Below, piece by piece: positions 1 to 7,975 of a stretch of DNA of 64,000 bases. Both the position numbers and the translations under genes were made by a program. Position 1 is the first letter of the stretch, and each line of letters begins with the position of its first letter. The notes beneath the pieces were generated by a model. It saw nothing but the letters and a program-made list of their open reading frames with translations. It searched no databases and was not told where the DNA came from. Source of the DNA: Microbacterium sp. Au-Mic1 (GTDB lineage Bacteria > Actinomycetota > Actinomycetes > Actinomycetales > Microbacteriaceae); the NCBI RefSeq assembly GCF_021341785.1, contig NZ_JAJTTF010000004.1, forward strand, positions 1-64,000, written 5' to 3'.

Positions 1-127
1 CGGCCGCCTCGTCCAGCATCCGGTGCAGGCGCGCCCAGTCCGCGGCGGTCGGCTCGCGGTCGCTCGGCGTCGTCGCCGGATCCGCCTCACGGATCAGCGT
101 GTCGAGAAGATCATCAGTCAGCGGCAT
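1..127 (-). CDS. N-terminal fragment of a protein following an ECF sigma factor
   Basis: Partial: the gene runs off the left edge and only about 42 codons are visible, beginning MPLTDDLLDTLIREADPATT. The ATG at 127 lies inside the 3' end of the sigma-factor gene (14-base overlap), which indicates translational coupling. Acidic N-termini of this kind in second place after an ECF factor are common in actinobacterial proteins annotated as CU044_5270-type or anti-sigma-like, but no transmembrane or zinc motif is visible in this piece. The assignment as a sigma-associated partner is inference from position. Confidence 0.6.
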   Translation of the reverse strand, partial: MPLTDDLLDTLIREADPATTPSDREPTAADWARLHRMLDEAA

Positions 128-725
128 ACGTCATCACCCCTTTCCTGGGCGTCGGTGCGGATGGATTTCTGTCGGATTCGGGATCCGGATCCGGACGGGG
201 TGGAGCATCGGCCGCAGGCTCCTGCAGCAGCAGGCGCAGGGCGGTGCGCGCCCGGCTCAGCCGTTTCCAGGCGGCAGCGGTGCGGCAGCCCACGACCTCG
301 GCGATCTCGTCGGCGCTCAGGCCGTCCCAGTAGTGCAGTTCGATCACCTCGCGGTCGGCATGGCGCAACAGCGAGAGAGCATGACGCAGTTCGACGTGCG
401 CGGCGTCGTCGTTCTGCCGGGCGCTGGTGGCCAGGTCCCGCAGCCCTTCGCGCTCCCGGTTGCGCTTGCGGTAGGCGTCGCCGACGAGGTTGCGCGCGGT
501 CTGCAACAGCCAGGGGCGCCGGTACGGCTCGCGCTCGTCGAACCGCCGCCACGCGATCTCGAAACAGTCCATCGCCAGCTCCCTGGCGTGCTCGCGGTCG
601 TCGACGCGTCGTTCGACGTAGCGCAGCACCGCCGTGTGGTGCTCGGCGAAGAGCGCCTCGAAGGCTGCTCTGCGCGTGTCTGCCGGAATGCCCGGAGGTG
701 GGGCGCCGGGAGGATTCGCGTGCAT
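114..725 (-). CDS. ECF-type RNA polymerase sigma factor
   Basis: About 203 residues, normal for a minimal ECF sigma factor. Region 2 is visible from about residue 23 to 95 (FEALFAEHHTAVLRYVERRV, then WLLQTARNLVGDAYRKRNRE), and region 4 from about 110 to 165 (REVIELHYWDGLSADEIAEV followed by a helix-turn-helix and RLSRARTALRLLL). The C-terminal tail is proline- and acid-rich. It overlaps the next gene by 14 bases and follows a lipoprotein gene by 25 bases, so the three may be co-transcribed; the lipoprotein or the truncated downstream product may be its regulator (inference). No zinc-binding anti-sigma motif is visible in the window. Confidence 0.88.
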   Translation of the reverse strand: MHANPPGAPPPGIPADTRRAAFEALFAEHHTAVLRYVERRVDDREHARELAMDCFEIAWRRFDEREPYRRPWLLQTARNLVGDAYRKRNREREGLRDLATSARQNDDAAHVELRHALSLLRHADREVIELHYWDGLSADEIAEVVGCRTAAAWKRLSRARTALRLLLQEPAADAPPRPDPDPESDRNPSAPTPRKGVMTYAAD

Positions 726-750
726 GATCGGGGTTCCCGTCGGTGCCGGA

Positions 751-1773
751 TCAGTGCAACGGCGGGTTGTCGGCGATGATTTGCCGGGCCTGAGCCGTGA
801 GCGACTCGATGTCGGCCTTCATCTTCTTCAACTGGTCGGCGTGCTTCAGCACGACCCTGACCTCGGCGTTCCACTGGGCGTCGTAGTAGGCCTTCGTCCA
901 TCCGCTGGAGTCGCGGCAGGTCGCATCGGCGACCGCGAGCTCGATCTCTGCCGGCGTCGACTTGCGTGGGCCGGCGGTGTCGGGGTCGACCTCGGTGTCG
1001 CCGTAGGTGCCGCCGCCCGTGGGGAACTTGGTCGGCGGAGGTGCATAGAATCCGAGCTCGATGCCGAGCTTCTGCGTCGGCATCTGCTCGCCCTCATCGC
1101 CGACGGGCGCAGAGATCGAGACGTCGTAGCCCGCTGCCGTGATGCACCGCTTCCACGTCGCGGCCGCCTTCTTCACGACCAGATCTTGAGGGACCTTCTC
1201 TGTCTCCTCGTACATCCACATGCCGGTCGTGTTGAAAATGTCGCCGGCCTTTCCGCCGTCGAACGTCTTGCGGCTCTCGTCGCGGCAAGCCAGTAGCGTG
1301 GTGTCGAGCCCGGGCGTGGATGCTCCGATCCGATTGAGTCGCTCGAAGCTCCGCGGGTCCGGCTCAGGGCCCGGCATGTAATTCGCGGTGTAGCCGTACT
1401 GCCTCGCGATCTCGACGGTGAGCTCGGGGAACGCCGACATGTTCTTCGGGAAGGCGAGATAGCTGGCATCGTCCGTGGGCTCGACCGGGATCGGCCAGGA
1501 GAAACCGTCCTTGCTCAGGCAGGTCTCCATGCGCCGGTTCTCCGCGTAGTTCACGAGGCGCACGAGCGATGCGGCGGAATACTCGTCCAACGGCATCACC
1601 CAGCGCGTGATGTCCTTCTCCGGCAGATCGGATACCACTCCCGCCGTGCTCGCGGGCTTCTGGCCGATTGCGCTCGCGGGCGGCGTCGCGCACCCCGCGA
1701 TCGGCGCGATCAGGGCGGCGACGGCGAGGACGGTGAACGTGCGGCGGTGGTGCTTCGTCGCGGTGCGGGTCAT
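751..1773 (-). CDS. Secreted lipoprotein of unknown function
   Basis: 340 residues. The N-terminus is a lipoprotein signal: basic RTATKHHRR, a hydrophobic stretch, and a lipobox ending IAGC with Cys28 as the predicted lipidation site. The mature part is soluble and rich in acidic and aromatic residues, with several cysteines (for example METCLSKDG and WKRCITAAGYD), so disulfides are possible. I do not recognise a catalytic motif. A GAGAGG ribosome binding site precedes the ATG. It lies directly upstream of the sigma factor in the same direction, so a surface-sensing or stress-related role is conceivable, but that is inference only. Confidence 0.8.
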   Translation of the reverse strand: MTRTATKHHRRTFTVLAVAALIAPIAGCATPPASAIGQKPASTAGVVSDLPEKDITRWVMPLDEYSAASLVRLVNYAENRRMETCLSKDGFSWPIPVEPTDDASYLAFPKNMSAFPELTVEIARQYGYTANYMPGPEPDPRSFERLNRIGASTPGLDTTLLACRDESRKTFDGGKAGDIFNTTGMWMYEETEKVPQDLVVKKAAATWKRCITAAGYDVSISAPVGDEGEQMPTQKLGIELGFYAPPPTKFPTGGGTYGDTEVDPDTAGPRKSTPAEIELAVADATCRDSSGWTKAYYDAQWNAEVRVVLKHADQLKKMKADIESLTAQARQIIADNPPLH

Positions 1774-1865
1774 GCGGAGCCTCTCTTCCCGAGCCGTTCT
1801 CGACTCTCACCGTAGAGGTTGCGCTGCGGCCCGGATCCTGACATCCGGGTTTCGGGGAACATGAC

Positions 1866-1898
1866 GAACGCGGGACCGGAAGACCGGATCCCGCGTTC
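1866..1898 (-). terminator. Hairpin terminator downstream of the membrane protein gene
   Basis: Perfect 10-base arms, 1866-1875 and 1889-1898 (GAACGCGGGA / TCCCGCGTTC), enclose an inner CCGG...CCGG. It sits just after the stop of the minus-strand gene at 1925. There is no long T-tract on the minus side, as is common in actinobacteria. Confidence 0.6.
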
Positions 1899-1924
1899 TT
1901 CGTCGAAGTGCGCTTAGGTGCGCA

Positions 1925-2281
1925 TCACCAGATCGCGGCGATGCCCGCGTTCACCGCGGTCAGCACGCCGACGCCCCAGAACATCACCGGCGGAACCGCG
2001 GCGCCGCGCTTCTGCCGTGCGGAGCCGATGCCGATCAGCGCGCCGATGATCAGCAGGATGACGAGCTTGGTGCCGATCTTCGCGTAGTTCATGCTCACGC
2101 CGTCGGGCAGGCCCCACGGTGCGGCGAGGACCAGGCCCGCGACACCGGCGATCGCGAGGCCGGTGTTCATCAGGCTGGTCATCTGCTTCTTGCCGCCGAA
2201 GGCCTGCACGGCCCAGGCGCCGAAAAGCGTCGCGAAGCCGAGCAGGTGGATGAACAGCACGATGTGGCGCAGGGTTTCCAT
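1925..2281 (-). CDS. Small integral membrane protein, unknown function
   Basis: 118 residues with about four hydrophobic segments: near the N-terminus (HIVLFIHLLGFATLFGAWAV), then TGLAIAGVAGLVLAAPWG, LVILLIIGALIGIG, and VMFWGVGVLTAVNAGIAAIW at the C-terminus. Histidines in the first helix could hint at a haem- or redox-linked membrane protein, but no firm family can be named. A TAGCCT box lies 6 bases before the ATG, predicting a leaderless mRNA. It is followed by a hairpin terminator, so it is probably a single-gene transcript. Confidence 0.8.
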   Translation of the reverse strand: METLRHIVLFIHLLGFATLFGAWAVQAFGGKKQMTSLMNTGLAIAGVAGLVLAAPWGLPDGVSMNYAKIGTKLVILLIIGALIGIGSARQKRGAAVPPVMFWGVGVLTAVNAGIAAIW

Positions 2282-2287
2282 GCCCTC

Positions 2288-2293
2288 AGGCTA
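2288..2293 (-). promoter_or_regulatory. Predicted -10 box, leaderless start
   Basis: TAGCCT on the minus strand, 6 bases before the ATG at 2281. Confidence 0.5.
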
Positions 2294-2381
2294 GGCCCGG
2301 GCGCGTTCCCGCGCCAGGTAGGCGCGCCTCAGCGTGAGCGTGGGCGGTGGGCCCTGCGCGCGAGGAGGAGCGGCGCAGGGG

Positions 2382-3824
2382 TCAGAACGGCGCTGGTTCT
2401 CGGGCGGGTGGTGGATCCGGGTTTGGTTCGTCGGTGGTGAAGGTGACGGGTGCGGGTGGCTGGTCGATGTAGGTCGCTCCGGCCGGGCTCGTCCATTCGA
2501 GGATCCCGGCGCCGCGTTGTTTCACGGTCCAGGCGGTCTGATGCTTCAACACATGATGTCGGCGACACAGCCCGCCGAGGTTGCCCTCTTCGGTGGCTCC
2601 GCCGAACGCGGCGTCTATCGTGTGGTCGAGATCCTGCGTGATCGGCGGGAGCCCGCAGGTGAAGAACCTGCATCGAGAATCCCTCGCATGCAACAGGCGA
2701 CGCAGATCCGCGTTGGGGCGGTAGCGGTCGACCGCGAGGATCGCTCCGGTGATCGGGTGGGTGAGGACCCGTTCCCACGCGACCGCATCACCGGCGAGGA
2801 TCCGGGCGGTGTGCGTGTCGATGGGTTGTCCGCCGGCGAGTTCCCCGGGCTGCTCGGTGCGGACACCGAATGCAGGGCTCGCGCCTGTCGGTGAACCGGA
2901 TCTGCCGCTGGTGCCGGTGTCTGCGGCCATGGCCGTGAATGCCGGGACGGTGACTTCGACCCGCGCCTGGATCGCGGACAGCAACCCCGCGACCGTGTCG
3001 TGCCCGGACGGCGCACCGGTGAGGAGAGTGTCGGCGCACAGGTCCGCGCGAAGCTGGTCGATGGTGCGGTCATCCGTCGGATCGCCGAGACTCTCCGGGT
3101 CCGGGGTGAGTCCCGCGGCGGCGTCTTTCGCGACCGCCGCATTCGTGGTCTTGATCATCCGGGCCTGCTGGGTGAGGCGGTCGTAGATCCCGTCGATCAC
3201 CGCGGCGGAATGGATCAACCCCAAGGCCTTCTGACCATCGCCGAGGTCTTCCCGCCACACCCGACGCTGTTCTTGCGCGTCCTGGTGCCGTTCTGTGAGC
3301 GACCGCGGCGCGAGTCGCTCGGCGATGCGGTCCACGACCCGCTTGGCCCGGTGCGGGGTCTCGCCCTCGCACGCGGCGACCGCCGCCTGTTCGAACTCGG
3401 CCCGCACTTCGTCATCGAGACGCGCCCCCGCGTCTTGGATGAGCCGGACATGGGCGGCGTTGATTCGCGCGTCCGTGAACGCCTGCATCGTGACCGGGTA
3501 CCGGGTCATCAGCTCCGCCGCCCGGGCCATCCGGCCCTGCACGACCCGATCGGACATGCGCAGCACCCCCGCCAGCTCCGCCGCGACGCTGCGCGCGGCG
3601 AGATCGACCGACTCACCCCGCACGGATCCCGCGTCGGCTGCCAGACCTTCAGCGAACCGCTGCGCGACCGCGAACTGCGCTTCCCGCACCGCCTGCAGTC
3701 GCACGATCGACGCTTCGGTGTCCTCCAGCATCGACGCGAGCGCGGCGAGCACGACGGCCGGATCCACCGGGTCCGCCCCGGGATCCGCCACCGTGCCGGT
3801 CACGTTCGCCATACCCTCATTCAA
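2382..3824 (-). CDS. DUF222 domain protein with C-terminal HNH nuclease (13E12 repeat family)
   Basis: 480 residues. The N-terminal two thirds is the helical DUF222 region (RVVQGRMARAAELMTRYPVT, later HQDAQEQRRVWREDLGDGQK). The C-terminal part is an HNH domain at about residues 375-450: CRFFTCG, DLDHTIDAAFGGATEEGNLG, then LCRRHHVLKH, with the expected paired cysteines, Asp-His and final histidines. Members occur in many copies in actinobacterial genomes and their cellular role is not settled; nuclease activity is inferred from the motif. It stands alone, with palindrome-rich DNA upstream (3825-4193). The ATG start gives the full DUF222 N-terminus. Confidence 0.9.
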   Translation of the reverse strand: MNEGMANVTGTVADPGADPVDPAVVLAALASMLEDTEASIVRLQAVREAQFAVAQRFAEGLAADAGSVRGESVDLAARSVAAELAGVLRMSDRVVQGRMARAAELMTRYPVTMQAFTDARINAAHVRLIQDAGARLDDEVRAEFEQAAVAACEGETPHRAKRVVDRIAERLAPRSLTERHQDAQEQRRVWREDLGDGQKALGLIHSAAVIDGIYDRLTQQARMIKTTNAAVAKDAAAGLTPDPESLGDPTDDRTIDQLRADLCADTLLTGAPSGHDTVAGLLSAIQARVEVTVPAFTAMAADTGTSGRSGSPTGASPAFGVRTEQPGELAGGQPIDTHTARILAGDAVAWERVLTHPITGAILAVDRYRPNADLRRLLHARDSRCRFFTCGLPPITQDLDHTIDAAFGGATEEGNLGGLCRRHHVLKHQTAWTVKQRGAGILEWTSPAGATYIDQPPAPVTFTTDEPNPDPPPAREPAPF

Positions 3825-3927
3825 CTCGGGGCTACCGACATTCCGGACTCGAAAATGACCAGATCAGAGGCGAGAAATGTCACGGTATGGTCACGACCCG
3901 GACTTGTCCCGCGAGAGCAGCCGACTG

Positions 3928-3945
3928 AGCACAGGGGCCTGTGCT
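3928..3945. repeat. Perfect 8+2+8 palindrome upstream of DUF222 gene
   Basis: AGCACAGG and CCTGTGCT are separated by GG. It lies about 100 bases upstream of the DUF222-HNH start, so it may be an operator for that gene or an RNA hairpin. Neither role can be shown from sequence. Confidence 0.5.
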
Positions 3946-4056
3946 GAGCGCGCGGCACTGCACGTCAACACGTCGTGCAGACGACGGCAGTCTGGAGGTC
4001 CGCACGGCACAGATCGTGCCGCACATCACTGCACCGATCGATATCGTCGTGCCCGA

Positions 4057-4188
4057 AGCGCTTCGCCCTTGGTCTCGCTGCGCTCGCTCAGGGACCGATC
4101 CAATGCTGGTCTCTGAGCTGCTGGCCCTTGGAGGAGCCCAGCGACGAGATGAAGGGCGCTGGATCGCTCAAGAGCGCGCTCAGGACCG
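4057..4188. repeat. Cluster of interspersed GGTCCCTGAGCG-type repeat copies in inverted orientation
   Basis: The minus strand of 4057-4096 reads GGTCCCTGAGCGAGCGCAGC followed by GAGACCAAGGGCG. The plus strand of 4107-4158 carries a diverged copy (GGTCTCTGAGCT ... GCGACGAGATGAAGGGCG), and 4161-4188 a third partial one (GATCGCTCAAGAGCGCGCTC then AGGACCG). Motifs of this sort recur between genes in Microbacteriaceae; that statement is from general familiarity and not from a search. Confidence 0.5.
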
Positions 4189-4193
4189 ACGGC

Positions 4194-4667
4194 TCAGCCG
4201 CGTAGCGACCGGATCACCTGAGCGGTGCGCAGGGCGGCGTCGGCCGCCTCGGCACCCTTGTCCTCCTTGGAGCCTTCGAGGCCGGCGCGGTCGAGCCCCT
4301 GCTTCTCGTCGTCCAGGGTGAGCACGCCGAATCCGACGGGCTTGCCTGCGTCGAGCGCGACCCGGGTGAGGCCGTCCGTGGTGGCCGCGGAGACGTACTC
4401 GAAGTGCGGGGTGCTGCCGCGGATGATCACGCCGAGCGCGACCACCGCGTCCGCACCGCCCGCGAAGGCCGCCTGAGCGGCCACCGCGAGCTCGAAGGAT
4501 CCGGGGACCCGCACCAGGCGGTGGTTCGCCCCGGTCTCCTCGAGCACACGCTGCGCACCTGCGATGAGGCCGTCCGTGATCGTCTCGTGCCAGGTGCCGG
4601 CGACGATCACCACGTTCAGACCGCTCGCGTCGATTCCGCCGGTCTCCGGTGCTCCTGCGCCGCTCAT
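4194..4667 (-). CDS. ribH: 6,7-dimethyl-8-ribityllumazine synthase
   Basis: Condenses 5-amino-6-ribitylamino-uracil with 3,4-dihydroxy-2-butanone 4-phosphate to give lumazine, the penultimate step of riboflavin synthesis. 157 residues, the usual length. Family features are visible in order: NVVIVAGTWHETITDGLIAG, the substrate loop VPGSFELAVAAQ, VALGVIIRGSTPHFEYVS with the catalytic-site histidine, and PVGFGVLT. It is the last gene of the rib operon; its ATG overlaps the ribBA stop by 4 bases (ATGA). Confidence 0.97.
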   Translation of the reverse strand: MSGAGAPETGGIDASGLNVVIVAGTWHETITDGLIAGAQRVLEETGANHRLVRVPGSFELAVAAQAAFAGGADAVVALGVIIRGSTPHFEYVSAATTDGLTRVALDAGKPVGFGVLTLDDEKQGLDRAGLEGSKEDKGAEAADAALRTAQVIRSLRG

Positions 4668-5953
4668 ACGTCGTTCCTTCCGTTCTCCGCGCCGTTCGCG
4701 GCCAGGGCAGCGGCGAGATCGGACTCGCCGATGATGTGGCCCATGCGGTCGCGCTTGGTCTCAAGATACTGGTGGTTGTTGGGCCCGACGCCGACGATCA
4801 GCGGGACCTGCTCGATGACATCCAGCCCGAGCTCGCGCAGCTGCGCGACCTTGTCGGTGTTGTTCGTCAGAAGGCGCACCTTCTTCACGCCGAGGTCGGT
4901 CAGGATCCCGGCCGCCGCCGCGTAGTCGCGCGCATCGGCGGGAAGACCGAGGGCGAGGTTGGCGTCGACGGTGTCGAGGCCCTCCTCCTGCAGGGCGTAG
5001 GCGCGCAGCTTGTTGATCAGGCCGATGCCGCGCCCCTCGTGACCGCGCATGTAGATGACGATGCCGCCGTCCTGCTCGATCGCGTCGAGGGCTGCCTCCA
5101 GCTGGGGCCCGCACTCGCACTTGAGGGATCCGAAGGCCTCGCCGGTCAGGCACTCGGAGTGCACCCGCACCAGCGCCGTCTCCGTGGGCTCGCCCGAGAC
5201 GACCGCGATGTGGTCGGTGCCGGTGACGCGGTCCTTGTAGGCGAGGAAGCGGAACACGCCGTGCGTGGTGGGCACCGTGGCATCGGCGCGCAGGCTCACC
5301 CGGCGGCGGGTGTTGTTCGCGACGCAGTCGGCCTCGTCCCGGGGGTCCGTCTCGTTGAGGTGCGCGATCAGCTGCTCGATGGTGATCACCGGGATCCCGT
5401 CGCGCTCGCCGAGCTCCATCAGGCCCGGCAGACGCATCATGCTGCCATCCTCGGCGACGACCTCTGCGATCGCGCCGACCGGACGCAGACCTGCCAGGCG
5501 CATGAGCTCGACAGCGGCCTCGGTGTGCCCGCCGCGCTGGCGCACGCCGCCGTCGACCGCACGCAGGGGCAGCACGTGCCCGGGGCGGATGAGGTCGGTC
5601 GGGGTGGCGGCCGCGTCCGCCAGCACGTTCAGGGTGCGGGCGCGATCGGCGGCGCTGATGCCCGTGGTGACGCCGGAGGCAGCGTCGACGCTGATCGTGT
5701 ACGCCGTGCTGCGGGCGTCTTCGTTGGCCTCGACCATCGGCGGCAGGTTCAGCGCGTCGGCGATGTCGGCGGGCATGGGCGCGCACAGGTACCCGGAGGT
5801 CCAGCGCACGGTCCACGCGACCCACTCGGGGGTCGCGAGCTCGGCGGACAGGATGACGTCGCCCTCGTTCTCGCGGTTCTCGTCGTCCGCGACGAGAACG
5901 GGGCGGCCGGCGCGGAGCGAGTCCAGCGCCTCGGCGATCGTGGAAAGGCTCAT
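4664..5953 (-). CDS. ribBA: Bifunctional DHBP synthase / GTP cyclohydrolase II
   Basis: 429 residues. The N-terminal half is 3,4-dihydroxy-2-butanone-4-phosphate synthase (VLVADDENRENEGD acidic loop, RPGHVLPLRA, RQRGGHTEAAVELMRLAG). The C-terminal half is GTP cyclohydrolase II (VRVHSECLTGEAFGSLKCEC with zinc cysteines, then YMRGHEGRGIGLINKLRAYA and GLDTVDANLALG). It supplies both substrates branches of the riboflavin pathway. The start at 5953 is chosen because MSLSTIAEALDSLRAGRPVL matches the family N-terminus and gives a 4-base overlap with ribE; the open frame upstream of it is not family-like. Confidence 0.96.
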   Translation of the reverse strand: MSLSTIAEALDSLRAGRPVLVADDENRENEGDVILSAELATPEWVAWTVRWTSGYLCAPMPADIADALNLPPMVEANEDARSTAYTISVDAASGVTTGISAADRARTLNVLADAAATPTDLIRPGHVLPLRAVDGGVRQRGGHTEAAVELMRLAGLRPVGAIAEVVAEDGSMMRLPGLMELGERDGIPVITIEQLIAHLNETDPRDEADCVANNTRRRVSLRADATVPTTHGVFRFLAYKDRVTGTDHIAVVSGEPTETALVRVHSECLTGEAFGSLKCECGPQLEAALDAIEQDGGIVIYMRGHEGRGIGLINKLRAYALQEEGLDTVDANLALGLPADARDYAAAAGILTDLGVKKVRLLTNNTDKVAQLRELGLDVIEQVPLIVGVGPNNHQYLETKRDRMGHIIGESDLAAALAANGAENGRNDV

Positions 5954-6606
5954 CGTGAGCCTCCTTCCGGTGTGGCGGCGCGGTCGGCGCCGGTGTCTGC
6001 GGCACGGAACGCGAGCAGTCGCTCGACGTGCCGGGCGAGGATGTCGGTCTCCAGGTTCACCCGGTCGCCCGCGGCGCGGGATCCGAGCGTGGTCGCGACG
6101 AGCGTCTCGGGGATCAGGGAAACCTCGAACCACGGAGCCGGGGCGGCGGGCTCGCTCACGTCGCTGACGGTGAGCGAGGTGCCGTCGACCGAGATGGATC
6201 CCTTGTCCACGACGAGCGGGGCGAGGTCGTGCGGCAGGGAGATGCGCAGCACGCTCCACTGCGCTCCGGGGCGCACTTCGAGCACCTCGCCGACGCCGTC
6301 GACGTGGCCCTGAACGATGTGACCGCCCAGACGCGCACCGACCGGCATCGCCTTCTCGATGTTCACCCGTGTGCCGATCTTCGCGCCTCCGATCGCGGCG
6401 ACGTCGAGCGTCTGCTTCATGACGTCGGTGTCGAACGTGTCAGCGGTCGAGCCGACGACCGTCAGGCACACGCCGCTGACCGCGATGGACTCGCCGTGCA
6501 CCGCGTCGGACGCTGCCTTCGGTGCGCGCACGGTGAGGCGCCAGCCGTCGCCTGCGGGGGTGATCGCGGTGATCTCGCCGATCTCCTCGATGATTCCGGT
6601 GAACAT
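5950..6606 (-). CDS. ribE: Riboflavin synthase alpha chain
   Basis: Dismutates two lumazines to riboflavin and the ribitylaminouracil. 218 residues with the internal duplication typical of the family: MFTGIIEEIGEI at the N-terminus, first barrel with VSGVCLTV, second barrel with VGARLGGHIVQGHVDGVG and SISVDGTSLTV. The start at 6606 is fixed by the universally conserved MFTGI N-terminus; it abuts ribD with a one-base TGATG overlap. Confidence 0.96.
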   Translation of the reverse strand: MFTGIIEEIGEITAITPAGDGWRLTVRAPKAASDAVHGESIAVSGVCLTVVGSTADTFDTDVMKQTLDVAAIGGAKIGTRVNIEKAMPVGARLGGHIVQGHVDGVGEVLEVRPGAQWSVLRISLPHDLAPLVVDKGSISVDGTSLTVSDVSEPAAPAPWFEVSLIPETLVATTLGSRAAGDRVNLETDILARHVERLLAFRAADTGADRAATPEGGSR

Positions 6607-7688
6607 CAGACTGCTCCTTCGTTCCGGGAGGGGTATTCGTCTGCGGGGAGGGCGAGCGCAGCCGTATCGTCGGCGGTGCCGGCAGGGCGGGCGATCGCCA
6701 GCAGATCCGGGCCGAGCGGCAGCCACTGGTCCACGACCAGGCGCTGTGCCCGACCGATCGTGTCGACGCCGATGTCGCCGAGGGCGAGCTTCGGCCCCCC
6801 GAGCAGCACCGGGGCCACGTACGCGAGGACTTCGTCCATCAGCCCATCGGCGAGGAATGCGCTGGCGAGGGTCGGGCCGCCTTCGACGAACACGCGCTGG
6901 ATGCCGCGGTCGCGAAGATCCGCGAGGATCGCGGCGAGGTCGTGCCCGGCGTAGAACAGCGGCGCGTGCGGGTGGCGGCGCACCGCGGCCTCCGCGGGGG
7001 TCTCTCTGGCGCCGATCACCACGGGGACGGGCTGGTGGGGGAGCAGGTCATCCCCGTCGCGGGCGGTGAGGGCGGGATCGTCGGCCAGCACGGTGCCGGT
7101 GCCGACGACGATCGCGTCGGCCGCGGCGCGACGGCGGTGCACGTCGGCGCGGGCGGCGGGGCCGGTGATCCACTGGCTGGATCCGTCCGCCGCTGCGGCG
7201 CGGCCGTCCAGGCTCTGCGCCCACTTCACCGTCACGTGCGGCCGACCGAGGCGCTGCACCGTGAGCCAGTCCCGGATCAGAGCCTCCGCAGCATCGGCCT
7301 GCTCACCGGCGACGACGTCGAGGCCGGCGGCGCGCATGCGCTCCGCGCCCCCGCCGGATCGCGCGCCCGGGTCGTCGAGGGCGTACACCACGCGGGCCAC
7401 GCCGGCGTCGATGAGGGCCTGGGCGCACGGTCCGGTGCGGCCCGTGTGGTTGCACGGCTCGAGCGTCACCACGGCGGTGGCGCCGCTCAGCTCGGCGGCC
7501 GTGAGCTTGGAGAGGGCGTCGACCTCGGCGTGCGGAGTGCCGGCGCCCCGGTGCCAGCCCTCGGCCAGCACGTCGCCGGAGGGGGAGAGGATCATGGCGC
7601 CGACCTGCGGGTTCAACCCGCGGGGACCGCGGCGCGCGATGTCGAGTGCGTGCGTCATCGCCGCCCGCTCCACCGCTGTCGCCGTCAT
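6606..7688 (-). CDS. ribD: Bifunctional pyrimidine deaminase / reductase of riboflavin synthesis
   Basis: 360 residues. The N-terminal deaminase has the zinc signature HAEVDAL and, further on, TLEPCNHTGRTGPCAQALI. The C-terminal reductase includes PHVTVKWAQSLDGRAAA, SSQWITGP and RVFVEGGPTLASAFL. It is the first gene of the operon, so FMN control acts here: a GAGGAAGG ribosome binding site lies just before the ATG and the riboswitch is immediately upstream. Confidence 0.96.
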   Translation of the reverse strand: MTATAVERAAMTHALDIARRGPRGLNPQVGAMILSPSGDVLAEGWHRGAGTPHAEVDALSKLTAAELSGATAVVTLEPCNHTGRTGPCAQALIDAGVARVVYALDDPGARSGGGAERMRAAGLDVVAGEQADAAEALIRDWLTVQRLGRPHVTVKWAQSLDGRAAAADGSSQWITGPAARADVHRRRAAADAIVVGTGTVLADDPALTARDGDDLLPHQPVPVVIGARETPAEAAVRRHPHAPLFYAGHDLAAILADLRDRGIQRVFVEGGPTLASAFLADGLMDEVLAYVAPVLLGGPKLALGDIGVDTIGRAQRLVVDQWLPLGPDLLAIARPAGTADDTAALALPADEYPSRNEGAV

Positions 7689-7747
7689 GTCGCCTTCCTC
7701 ATCCTGGTCCGGATCACCGGGGGTCGGGGCGCACGTCGATCGTGCGT

Positions 7748-7890
7748 GCTGCCTCTCATCCGGACTCGCGAACCTTCGCTCGCATCACCGTCGGTCCCGG
7801 AATCCCACCGGATCGGCCTCGGATCCCTGTCGGATCCTCGGTTCGCGGACTGTCACCGCCGGTTCGGATTCTCACCGACCCCGGAGCACG
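7748..7890 (-). ncRNA. FMN riboswitch (RFN element)
   Basis: On the minus strand the RNA begins about GGGGTCGGTGAGAATCCGAA and continues with ACCGGCGGTGACAGTCCGCG, the hallmark RFN core. It ends with GACGGTGATGCGAGCGAAGG, then GTCCGGATGAGAGGCAG. All conserved blocks are present in order directly upstream of ribD. A small stem follows at about 7733-7749 (CGCACG-ATCGA-CGTGCG on the minus strand), which could be part of the expression platform; no U-tract follows, so translational control is as likely as termination. Confidence 0.95.
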
Positions 7891-7903
7891 TTGTATTGCT
7901 CTC

Positions 7904-7909
7904 AGCTTA
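7904..7909 (-). promoter_or_regulatory. Candidate -10 box for the rib operon
   Basis: TAAGCT on the minus strand would place transcription start about at the 5' edge of the riboswitch. No good -35 element is visible. Confidence 0.3.
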
Positions 7910-7975
7910 GTCAACGCGCGGATGCCGGTTTCATTCCGGCGGATGCATCTGTGACGCCCCATGTCGCGGAGGGGG

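Larger units (their letters stand above)
3825..4193. other. Gene-free spacer rich in palindromes and an interspersed repeat
   Basis: No convincing gene in 369 bases between the DUF222 gene and ribH. It contains a perfect palindrome at 3928-3945 (AGCACAGG-GG-CCTGTGCT), a weaker stem around 4008-4022, and a cluster of related copies of an interspersed repeat at 4057-4188. There is no recognisable RNA gene. The 3' end may also hold the transcription end of the rib operon. Confidence 0.6.
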
